Shown: positions 1 through 12,000 of the stretch, piece after piece
Layout of the letters: every line of letters starts with the position of its first letter
How positions within the stretch are numbered: position 1 is the stretch's first letter
Assembly (NCBI GenBank): GCA_958299035.1
Contig: CATQJL010000001.1
Location: forward strand, 4,650,399 to 4,714,398
Direction of reading: 5' to 3'
Source of the DNA: Cylicocyclus nassatus
Taxonomy: Eukaryota; Nematoda; Chromadorea; Rhabditida; Strongylidae
DNA length: 64,000 nucleotides
Notes under the pieces: generated by a model
Told to the model about the DNA's origin: nothing
The model's input: the letters and a program-made list of their open reading frames with translations, nothing else
Database searches by the model: none
Made by a program: the position numbers and the translations under genes

Positions 1-3000
1 AATACAGCTAGATTGCCATCTGGTGACACGTTGTTCAAGGAAAGTGAAATGCAGATGAATGAGAATGCAAATCAGAAGAAAGAAAATGATCAAATGCAGC
101 AAATTCCTAGTCAGTCTCCCATTCCTCAAGGTGAGACTTTGTACGCTCTCCGGTGAAGAATTCTCCCTTAATATTGCAGAAACTACACCAGAAGGATTAC
201 CGCAAGTAGAAGTAATCAAACTTTGGCCGCGCGATGGTAAGCATGGGCAAGACTTCTGCATTCAAACCTGAACTAGACAATGACAGAATATGCGTGTCCT
301 TTGCTGTGCTTTTCCACTCTCGGCACTCAGCAATGATAATAATGAATTTGAGTTTCAATGATTATGCAACTGTAGCAGCGTCTAGGGAGGATATTGGAAA
401 CTTGAGATGACAGTCACATCATTGACTTATGGTACATGCCTCTCACAAAACGTGCAAAACTTTCGAAATGTTGCGATGATCCAAGAGTTTCGTTGATCTC
501 GTAATACCTTTGATGCCGCGAAATCAAGCGAAACAAGCAAATCACCGAGCGGTTTGACTTCCACCAAAATGCGTGTCCGCATCCATAAAACGCTCGTAAA
601 TTGACCTCAATTTCCTGTGAAAACGTCTTTTCGCGAGGATGCAGCACCTAACCATACAAAAGAGATTCCCTCAGTACGCTTCGATAAAGCTGCCTCCATA
701 GATTGCTCAGAATTAGAGAACCGCCGGAGACTTTTTTGAAAGAAGTGCAGGTGCATTTCGGAAATATGCAAAATCCACCCAACTACATCTAAGGCAAACA
801 CTTCGAATGACTAAATTAGAAATTCTTAACAAACAAAAAAAAGAAAAACTGACAAGGGAAGGATACTCGGTCAAAGTGGCCATTTGAAATGAGCTGTATA
901 TTGGGAAACCGTCCTCCGTAAGGCAAACTCAAAACTACTTTCGGTAGGTGCCGAGCGGTTTTGTGGGGGGAGTTACAAGGCCATTTTCCTCCGGCGCAGC
1001 CAGCGCACCCAGTGATGAGCGAGGCGTTAGAGTAACGCGTCAATGTGGCAGTGGCGCAGTGGCAACGCAGCGGACTGCGAAGCAGATGGTCGAGGGTTCG
1101 AGTCCTGTTGCTGCTACTTTGTTTTGCAGTTCTGTAAAAAGTCTATTGGGTGACAGCAAACGAGAAATACTATTTGGCAGTTCAAACAAGTTATTTACTG
1201 CAAAAAAGTCACTATTTCTACAATAAGCCATAATCTTTTACAATATGTGAATCTGTGGAGGTTATGATGTCACAACAATGGGTTCAAATGATATATTAAC
1301 ATGCATGGAATACAACCACAGAATGCTTAAAGCAGAAGCGCTTCTCGCCGCGCGCACTTGCAAAATTGCAATCGATTCACATCCCATTTATTGGCTCTTG
1401 ATCTGAACTTTACCTTGCATCATAGGGATTCCATCCTTAAGATCTTATCGCTCATTTACACACAATTTTGCTCGCCGCGATTCAAAAATTTGCTTTCATA
1501 CCCATGGATGCAGCCGGATACACTCACAACCACGCCGGCGAATTCGAGTCTCCTATTCAGTACTGTTTTTCACCGAATTTGATAGGCAATTGTGAAGCTG
1601 CTGATTGTGATCGTTTCATTTTATCCGATGTGCGCGCTGCGAGAAGCTCTCCTACTTTGAGCATTTTGTGGTTGTATTCCATACATGTTAATATATCACT
1701 TGAATCCCTTGTTGTGACATCATAACCTCCACAGATTTACATTATTTTAGAGGATTATAGCTTATTGCAGAAATAGTGGCTATTTTGTAGTAACTAGCTT
1801 GTTTCGACTGCCTGGAAATAGTATTTCTCGTTTGCTGTCACCCAATAGACTTTTTACAGAACTGCAAAACAAAGTAGCAGCAACAGGACTCGAACCCTCG
1901 ACCATCTGCTTCGCAGTCCGCTGCGTTGCCACTGCGCCACTGCCACACTAATGCGGTATTCTAGCGCCTCACTTATTACTGGGTGCACCAGCTGCGCCGG
2001 AGGAAAATGGCCTTGTAATTCCCCCCACAAAACCGCTCGGCACCTAGCGAAAGTAGTTTTGAGTTTGCCTTACGGAGGACGGTTTCCTGATATACAGCTC
2101 ATTCCAAATGGCCACTTCGACCGAGTATCCTTCCCTTGTGAGATCTCTTGGCACTCGTCATAGAGCGCTTATTCCTGAATTACAAAAGACTGCCTCAGAA
2201 ATAAGAAAGGACAAGTTTAAAATGCAAAACCTCTCACATTTGATCTCCTAAGCGTTCCAACGCCTATATTAACTTGCATCATCGGCTTCCAGATTTATGG
2301 AAGTGGGGTTCTCACCAGCTCACAGCGTGGGGGTTTTTGCCAGCGAGAAAGTACGAAAAGCAATGCCATAACGTGGAGGTTCAACAGGTTTATCCGTGTT
2401 ATCAGGCAAAGTCTGCAATACACTTCCACACGAATCTGGAGGCCGATCATACTTGCTCCTATGCGTTACGGATTTACCGTGTGTGTCACAGATTTACACG
2501 TGAATGCACGTCAAAGAGAAACCGGGACACACTCTGACTTTGTGCCTACACACTCCATTGTCGTTACGAGAAATGTTGAATTATCATCTATTTCATGACT
2601 AAGAGACGCGAGACCGCATTGCGAACATTGTCTTAACAAGTTTGAGCTTGTTCTTCCCTGTTCCCAAAGAGTGAATAAACCTGGATGTGATAATCAACGA
2701 GTACAAACCTGCTAAGTACACGATTAGGCTTGTTTAGACAGTGTGTGCATTGCGGTCTCGCGTCTCCCAGTCGTATAATGAATGATATATAGGCTACTTT
2801 GAACAGCTCCAAATAAAGTTGCTCAATCAACAGATGTATCGGTCTCATTCTGTAAAACAAATTTGTTTTTTAGTGCGTATGTCACCCACTCTTGGAGTTG
2901 TAACTGCCAGAGAATGTAAGTAAAACTACGAAGTGATGCGAATTCTATGTGATCTAATTACATTTTTTACCTACTATGATATGGCATATTTCGAAATAAT

Positions 3001-6000
3001 CAAACAACTTCGGCCAAGATAGAACTTCAGTTCAGGTCTAGGCTAATTTTGTGTTTTTAGGGATGATGTCACCAACTCCTGGAGTATCCACTGCACAAGA
3101 AAGTAAGCAGCTTCAAAAAATAGCACAACAAATTCAAAGGTTATGAATATGCCTTTAGCTATGAGTTTGAAATAGAGCTAACACATCTACGACGAGGCCC
3201 AACGATTACTGCCATTTCGGACCAGAGTCTTTTTCGCTTTCCCAAGCATACGACCCATTTTGAACTTTGTGGAGCTTTGTGGGATGAAAAAGCAAAAATT
3301 CAAAAAAAAAATTGATAGGTTTCTAGAAGAGCTGGCATGAGTACTGCCCAGGTGTCCCCAATCAGGTGCCAGAACCTCGTGGAATTTCAACGTACGGTGG
3401 GGCGCATAGTCCGAAATGGCAGAACGCGTGCCTACCGGTGAATTTTTCGTGTATGTATTGGCTTTCCTGTAAAAAAAAACAATGAAATCTCTTCTATCCT
3501 AAAAATTAATCGACTAAGAATGGGCGTTTTTCAAACTCATTTTGAATTTGTGAATGAATATTCTCAAACCTTTAATAAGGTTGCATCAGGTTGTCAAGAA
3601 AATAATGTCGATTCCAGTTGCTTGCAAAGGCAGGTGATTCCCAAAAACGCAGAAAGACACTACTCATTAATGCTTCCGCGCCGAAGTCGTTCTGTATGAA
3701 GGTAGAAAATTAAAATCTAAAAAGTTTCAAGAATCGAAAAGAACCTTGTTTCCGTCCAAGAGCTTTCGCATGCACATCTATACTATCCACATCAGACATG
3801 TATACAGATAGTTGCTGTATTTCTTCCCTCACTAGAAACTGAGGAATAAAAATTTTGTTTCTCGAATCACTCTAAGCCGTTCTGACATAAGTAATTCTAT
3901 ACTACAAGCTTTTTTAAATATAGCAGTAACTTTTTTGAAATTTTTCGAGCGATAGTTTTGAGAAATATCATAATTAAACCCGATTGAACGTACATCCCCG
4001 TTGGGGAGGGGAGAGGATCTGAGAGAGGATGCGTCATATCTTACTAATCTACGTATCTTTCTTCCTCTTTCTCTATCTTGCATATAAAGTTTTTCATACA
4101 CTTATTCCTGCGCATAATGGAATCCAGATTACTTCCATACAAGATTGTGCCATTTTGTGTGATCCTAGGGGATCCCCAGATGATCGATCCCTGGGGGATC
4201 ACTTCTCATTTTCAAAGTGATTTATCTTCCTGAAAAGTCAATGAAAACGCTCTAAAATTGTACTGTGATGTACAACGGCAGCGCTAAGCATGTTTTCGAC
4301 AGGAGAAATGGAATCTGAAGATTGTGAATTTTTCGATGATCCCTGGCTCGCGAGCTAGGGACTACCGAAGATTTCGATATCTTGAGATTTCACTTATTTC
4401 TACTATAAACATCTTTAGCAGTGCCGTAGTATATACACAGTACAATTTTACAGCGTTTCATTAGGTTTCCAGAAAAATAAATGGCACTGATGAGAGGTGA
4501 TCCCTTGAGGTCCCCTGGGTATCCCCAGGGGATTACAAAATAGTGAAAATCTGATTAATTATGTCAGTAACGTGGCATCAATTATGCGCAGGTACTAGGA
4601 TATGAGAACCTTTATAAGCAGGAAAGAGAAAGAAGAAGAAAGACACCTCGAGTAGCGGGATATGATGCATTCCCTCTCAGATCCATTCCCCTCCCCATCG
4701 GGGATGTACGTGCATGCGGGCTTAGCTTCCTTCCTCTGGTTTTCTTCTGCTAAACTTTGCATTTTCCGAGAACTAATTGTTCGAAGAAGGCTAAGTAACA
4801 TCTTTAATTACAGATTGTTTAGACCTACTCATTGTTTAGACCTACTCATGCCGGAACGGCCTTCCTTGTTTCGAGAAAATATTTTAAATTTTTCGACTCC
4901 TCAGTTTCTAGTCAAGGAAGAAATACAGCGACTGCATATACGCGTCTCGTGTCGACGCATAGATGTGTGCGAGTGGGTGTTGTATAAGGTTTTTGGGAAA
5001 AGATACAATTTTTCGTTTCTTCGAACACTGAGAACTCTTAAGATTTTGAATTCCAATCACGTGTAACAATTTTGATGCGGAAGCATCAGTACCAATTTGT
5101 AAAGCTTGCTTTGCTCTAACAAAACCTCTCGTGTACTCTTGGGGTTCGCTTGTTTGCGGTACTATAGCAAGTACCCTAATTTCTCGCGTATGGCCCCGAC
5201 AGACTTCACGCGATTTAATCGTCGCGACTGAATCGCGACGAGACAACTGTTACAACATCATTCCATGCCGATCAACTTGCATTTCGGTTGTGATACTTTT
5301 CCAGCCCGAAATTTTTGAATATGAAATGAAAATGAATGCAAATCTCGGCGATTGAGTCGCGACGATCAAATCGCGTGAAGTCTGTCCGGGGCCTATAAGA
5401 CGCGAGTGATTTTTTTCTAAAATCGAGCAGCACAGACACGCCGAAAGAATTCGCGACCAAGAAACTATATAGAGTGTTGCATATTGCCTGAGAGTATTGT
5501 ACGGCATAAGTCTCGTTTTCTGAAACATAACGAGGCGGCTGAGCGGCACGCTTGAAAAACCGAAAAGGGTGCGTCTTATACGCGTGAAATCAGGGTAATA
5601 ATCAACATTCTTTTCTTGACAACCCAATAACTTGAGTCTTGCACCGAACAGGATTTGCAGTAATTCAGATACTCCCGTATCCTAGATAAGTTCTGATTAT
5701 TATTCGATAAAGCGAAGCTAAGACAAAAAGATGGATTAAGGGGCGACTTTGATACGCGCGAAGTTTGAAGTCAATACTGAAATTATCTATGGCTTCGAAA
5801 AATTGAGGAAAATTGGAAGTATAGCAGCTTCGTCCAAAAATCTTCCGAGAACCCTTGCTTACTCAGTGTATAAATTCGTAGAGACATATATACAGTTGCT
5901 GTATTTTTTGGCTAAAAATTGAGAAAACGAAATTTCCAATTTCTATGTTTTGTCAAATCAGTCAAATATCTGGGACGGCAGGGATAATTTGGATTAGGGA

Positions 6001-9000
6001 AGCTAGATTTATTTCCTTGTGAGCTACCTTGTGTGGAAGGCTAAATATGTGCAGTGGTACTTTTAAAGGCTTGTAGTATGCGTAGCTAGTATAGAAGACT
6101 CGGCATTATTTTGACAAAAACATGACAATCATCGTTCTCTCGATTTCTAGTCAAGAAGCAACAGACAGCAACCGCATTTATAAATGCCTTATATGGAAAG
6201 TAAGTCTTGAGCAAGCAAGGGTTTTTGCAAGATTTTTTTGGACGGTATGCAATTTTTTGGATTAGCATGGATTTTTGAAATTTATGACTTCAGACTTTGC
6301 ATGGATCAAGATTGAAACCTTTGAGCATTGACTTTGAAGCTAGCTTTGTTTGATGAATGATATATCACATATTCATAAATGAGAAGTATGAAATGTGGCG
6401 ATTTGGACCTATTTTGGTGCAAAACTTATGTTACAACCTATTAGGTTGTCCACAAATTAGTGGAGGTTCCTTACGCGATCGCAGCAGTGTAGGCAGGAAG
6501 TGAGGCTCCCGCCAGAGTGCCGAAGTTATGCCAGCGCTACGCCAGCATTTCGATCGATACACGTGTATTTCGTTGGGGCGGGGCTAGCTGACGTCCCCAA
6601 CGAAATACACGTGTATCGATCGAAATGCTGGCGTAGCGCTGGCATAACTTCGGCACTCTGGCGGGAGCCTGAGAGACATTTTATTTGATAAAGCAAAGCA
6701 ACATCCACAAGACTGTTTAAATCGCAAGAAAGTTTAGTTCCGCATGAAAATTCAAAGCAAAATTTAAATAAAGTTCAGTTACCCAAAAATTAGAATTTCG
6801 TCCGAAAAGATTCTGAGGACCTCCAACTTGGTCAAGCATATGCTTCCCATCTCAGACCATGTGCGTTTATGTCGCCTTTTGCAATGGCTGAAAATTGGAG
6901 ATTTCAAATGGGCCAAAGATGCGAAAACACCGCCTTTTCCGGTTTCTTTCCTAAATCCAATAATTCTCGAAAACTAGCCCGTGCAGGAAGCTGTATATCT
7001 ATGGTTGTGCTTTCAAAGGATTATAGCATTCAAAGTATTGCATTTACTAGAACATGCCAACTTAAATTTTCTCACCTTTTAAAAATACCGCAACTACATA
7101 TATGAATTGTAGTAGACAGTATATGCCCTTGACCAATTTGGAAGTGCGCAGGATCTTTTTAAACGGAAATCTGATTTTTGTGCACTTGAATTTTTTAAGA
7201 TTTTGCTTTAAAACTTCAAGTGGGTCCAACTTTTTGCGATCATTTTGGTGCAATATTGTAGAGGTTGCTTTGCTCTATTGAATGATATGTATGCGCATTC
7301 TCTCACGTGGTCGTGATCGTTTGAGGAACATGCATTGATTTCCGGACCACCCATGATGCATAACAGAATTTCCAAGCTCTCTTCCAAACAACTCAACGCA
7401 TGGTTTGAAGAGATCCCACAACTCCTTGATTCAGCCTTATTACTCCAACTCTTTTTCGTTATTTCAATTTCAATATCGTTGAAGCCTTAATGTAGGGTCA
7501 CGATCTTTTTGAAGCCTTATCGAGTACTGTTAATCATTCTATGGTGAGTCCTGTTTTCATTTCCATTTGTTTTCATTGCCACTTCTCGATATTCATCCTG
7601 TAAGGCCTAAACTTTTGTCCCGGAGGACATCTTAGCCTTGACTGATTTAGAATTTTAAATTTCAAGCTTATATGAATCCCATTCCTGCAGGAAGGGCTCG
7701 CTAAGTGTGGGTGGCAATTGAAAATCGCCGCGACGAGCATTACAGAAACCGCGCACAGGGAGTAGAATTGTTTGAAAATTTGTCATACTTGCACACCTGG
7801 ATTACTGACGCTTCTTCTATATTGTCGATCTTTTAACTTCTTCAGTGAATGTCTTTTTTGTCCTCTAAAGAGCTGATTTCAAAGTAGAACTCAGATATTT
7901 AAGCAAAACTAATATGGGAATAGTCTGTAAACCTCACGAAATTATGAGAAACTGAGAAATTGTGTGTTGCGCATCATGCTGACGAGTTCTCTAAGTGCGG
8001 TCACTGCAGCTCGTCGCGCGCGACGGTTTCTAATTGGCACCCACACGTAACTATATGCACATTCTTGTATTGACTATTTGAATATTTCAGTACCTACGTC
8101 ACCTACCACTGGAGTCACAACAGCCGCCGAAAGTAAGTTTGAGAAAAGTATTTACCACCCACACTAATGAGCTTCAATTACAGTAGCTGATAGCATAGCA
8201 CAAAGTACGATTTTGGACACTTATGTTAGAAGCTAGGACCTAATGCATATGTACCATATGATTTAGTCGCACAAGCTCCTCCAATGTCGCCAGCAAGTCA
8301 ACTCCATACCGCTCATTCTTCACATTATGGTGAACAATGTGATCAAGTGAAGGGAACGAAATTAAAGATTCTCACTTTTAGATGCTGCCACAATTCCTGA
8401 TATACTCGACAGCAGCACACTTGGTAAGTTTGTCGCATTTTTTTTTCACATTTTCGATCATGAAATCATGTGAAGCGCACTTTTGGTAACTGCATTTTTT
8501 TTGCTTTCGCATCTTTTTAATACATTTTTGGGAATGCAGATGATAGCTACTAGATTATAGTGACTAAACTATGCATTAAAGTGTGAACTCCCGTATAGCT
8601 GCTACAAGCTCTTATGAAGTTTGGACTATCACAAAGAGCGCAGCAGAATCCGTCATCACGATTTCGTGAATGCCTTATAAATGTACAACGTCTTAGGACG
8701 TAGCAAAAATTTCGGTTAATTTTCTTCAATGAGCAGGGTAGATGGTTTACTAAGTGAGCAAATAAGTCATCAGATGGAGATTGCACAAACTTCACTAAGT
8801 TGAAAAAGTTTTTGATTAAGGTAAATAGTTATATGATAGTAGATCTAACGGAATAACTGCGTTTGCAAACTGTTGTCATTTCTGGCGTAGCCATCTATTC
8901 AAACGCAAATTTTGTCGCACGGCACTGAAGGAACGATATAATCACCGTCTGTATAGTCGTCCTCCCCCCACTAGACACCTAGGCCCGTATGCACGTACAT

Positions 9001-12000
9001 CCCCGCGGGGAGGGGAGGGGATCTGAGAGGGGAAGCGGAATATTTCGCTATTCTACATATCTTTTTTCTTCTTTCTCTGTCTTGCTTTTAAAGGTTCTCA
9101 TACTCTTATACCTGCGCATGATGGATGCCAGGTTACTGCCATACAAGACTAGATATTCACTATTTCGTCTGATCCCCTGGGAATCCCCAGGGGATCACCT
9201 CACATTTTCAAAGTCATTTATCTTCCTGAAAACTCAATGAAAATGTTCTGAAATTGTACTGAGGATATACTACAGCACTGCTAAACATGTTTATGGTATA
9301 AATGAGTGAAATCTCAAGATATCAAAATCTTCGATGAACCGCTGCTCGCGAGCCAGGGATTATCGAAAAACCAAAACCTTCAGATCCCATTTTTTCTGTC
9401 GAAAACATGCTCAGCAGTATCGTAGTATATCTTTAGTACAATTTTGCAGCCTTGTCATCGATTTTTCAGGGAGATAAATGACCTTGAAAATGTGAGGTGA
9501 TCCCCTGGGGATCCCCAGGGGATCAAACGAAATAGTGAATATCTAGTCTTGTATGGGAGTAACCTGGCATTCGTTATGGGCAAGTATCAGTGTATTAGAA
9601 CCTTTAAAAGCAAGACAGAGAAAGAAGAAGAAAGATGTGTAGACTAGCGAGATATGACGCTTCCCCTCTCACGATCAGATCCTCTCCCCTCCCCGCGGGG
9701 ATGTACGTGCATACGGGCCCTAGTGGACGAAATCGAATTTGAATTGGAGCACGCCGGCTGCGGCAGAGCGCGGCACCGTCAAATGCATTTCAAACTAACA
9801 GTTTTCTTTTGTGTTTCACTGTCGTTGCATAGTGATTTCTTTCTGTTTTAATGATGATTGTGATCAAAATTGAAGGATTTTTTTTCTATGCGATGTTTCG
9901 TAATGCTATGCTCGTTTCTTTACTGTTTTCAGGAAAGGTTGGAAAAACGATGCATATGGGGAGTTTTTGACACGAAGTATTTGATGAATCACCACTCGAG
10001 ACCTACCGAGAACAATTCCACCAAATTTCAAACTTGGGCGTTTTTCCAAACTCAACTTGGAATCGTAGTCAAAGAAACGAGCATAGAAGCACGATCCATT
10101 GCTCAAACAAAAGCAACAATTTCAGTACGGATTGAGAGAATGTCAGCATTCGAACATGAGGTTGTATCGTCGGGAAAAAACAAAAAAATTGTTTGAGATT
10201 GAAGTGACAGCTGCAGGTGCCGCGCTCTGCCGCAACCTGCGTGCTCTAGTTCAAATTCGAATTCGTCCACTAGGTGTCTAGTGGGGGGAGGACGACTATA
10301 CCATTTGATTCAACTGGCTTGACATCGGCAAAGGCGGTGCTTCGTGACCTAATTAAGGCTAAAGGATTTTCGTTCACGACTGCCCCGTTTCGTGCATTTA
10401 CACCACCGCAGGCGTGCCTTTTTGAAGCATTTCCAGCGTGACAGTACGCCGCAGCGCGCAAGGACTTGGTAGCTCGCAGAATCCCTATCTTTTGACTCTT
10501 TTGTTGACTACAAGAATTTCACATCGTTTTTTCTTCTTATTTTTGGCAATCAGCCGTTCTAAAATCTATGTGAGACCATCGCCGCGAGCAAAATAGAGAA
10601 AAGAACGACCTTCTTTGTAGTTGCAGTGGTGAATATCATGGCTATGATTGAGATTGCATGTTTTCCTCAATGTTTTACAATGATTTGATATGTTTCCTAG
10701 GACAACCACTGAAGTGATTATTTCAGCACTCCTACATTGGGGGCACCATGTAGGAGTGCTGAAATAAACATTGGAGTGGCTTCATCCAAGGAAACTCCAT
10801 GATAGCCACCATTGCTTATGGACAAAGCACTCTCTTTCACCTAATTCTGCCCGAGGCGATGGTTCAACGTTTTGAAAGAATGTTTGGTGGGTAAAAAGGG
10901 AGAGGAATTCAAGAAATGTGCCTAAACAAATTCTTTCCTTACCTTTCAGTATTCATCAACGTGGAGCGTAGCATAGTTGAGCATCGAGACAACCTAAGAG
11001 AGAGGAAGAACGAATGACTGACTGAAATATGTAAACTAAGAAGAAAAAACTATGTGAAATACATAAATCAACAAAAAAGGATAAAGGACAATGTTGCTGC
11101 GAGCTATGAAGTCCCGGCGCGCTGCAGCATACTGTCAAGCTGGAAAGGCTCCAGAGAGGCACGCCCACGGTGGTGTAAATGCACGAATCGGGGCAGTCGT
11201 CGACGAATATCCTTTAGGTAATGATCAGAAAGCACTCGCGCGAGAGAGACGCAGGTGCGTCACAGGCGAGAGCGGCCTCAAGTAGATCACAAAACCCCGC
11301 CCTAATGGTGCCAAGCCAGTTGAATCAAAGGTTAGATATCGATCGCGCCCCTCGGCGTGTTTGCGATGATCGCGACGCGCGGCTTGAACGATGCGAGAGC
11401 ACGAGTGACAGCGGCAAGTTGCATTAGGACAAGACAGCGGAGTCTCATGCTTCGCAGTGACGGCTAGTACGCCCAGTTGACACTCAAGTCAACTAAGCCA
11501 TAGAATGCTTGAATATGATGGCTGATAGTAGACCGTATCGAAGGTAGTCTGTAAATTATAGTAGAAATAGATTACATAATTTTTGATTAAATTATATTAT
11601 TATTATCACCAACCAAAATTGAAAAACTCGAGAAAACTTTGCACACATGTGACGGCAAGCACAAACCTTTTTTGATTTCAACATACTAGATCATTCAAAG
11701 TAAGGTCGAGCACAAGCACTTGTTAACCACAACTATACTCAAATTTTTTAGTCTTCGAATGTAGAAATGAATGAGAAAAAATCGCAAAGTCAAAAGTAGA
11801 ATGGTAGGAAATGTGATATGACATTGAACATACCAATCAAAATCTTTGCAGCATGTACCGATCCAAGGTCAAGTGACTTAATGCGCGATATAAAAAACCG
11901 CGAATGTTGCCATAAACATGGTTTCATGAGTACTGCTTGATTTCTTTATGTTCTGATCTTCTGATTACCAACTAGAAAAGATGAATTATCCAAGGTTAAA

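Larger units (their letters stand above)
852..2139. repeat. 1.29-kb palindromic element carrying two divergent tRNA-like sequences
   Basis: The left arm (852 to about 1380) and right arm (about 1610 to 2139) are inverted copies. The ends read ACAAGGGAAGGATACTCGG and its complement, and the arms stay similar for about 500 bp with small indels. Each arm holds a tRNA-like segment with Pol III A and B boxes. The end motif ACAAGGGAAG recurs at the ends of foldbacks near 17.0-17.5 kb and 39.4-39.9 kb, suggesting a shared transposon origin. Confidence 0.8.
2874..8423 (+). repeat. Exon-level repeat: 42/42/42/21/63/42-nt phase-1 micro-exons
   Basis: Six consecutive exons of the first gene have lengths 42, 42, 42, 21, 63 and 42 nt, all multiples of 21, and all begin and end in phase 1. 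The first three encode versions of one 14-residue unit: (V)RMSPTLGVVTARE, (W)MMSPTPGVSTAQE and (I)PTSPTTGVTTAAE. They share SPTxGVxTAxE. The sixth-to-last unit set includes PPMSPAS in the 63-nt exon, which keeps the MSP core. Because all are symmetric, any can be skipped without a frameshift. The pattern suggests growth by exon duplication followed by divergence. Confidence 0.75.

Noticed and set aside
1045..1117. Functional tRNA-Arg(GCG) gene
   Set aside because: A and B boxes are good, but the anticodon and T stems do not pair properly and the segment is part of an inverted repeat.
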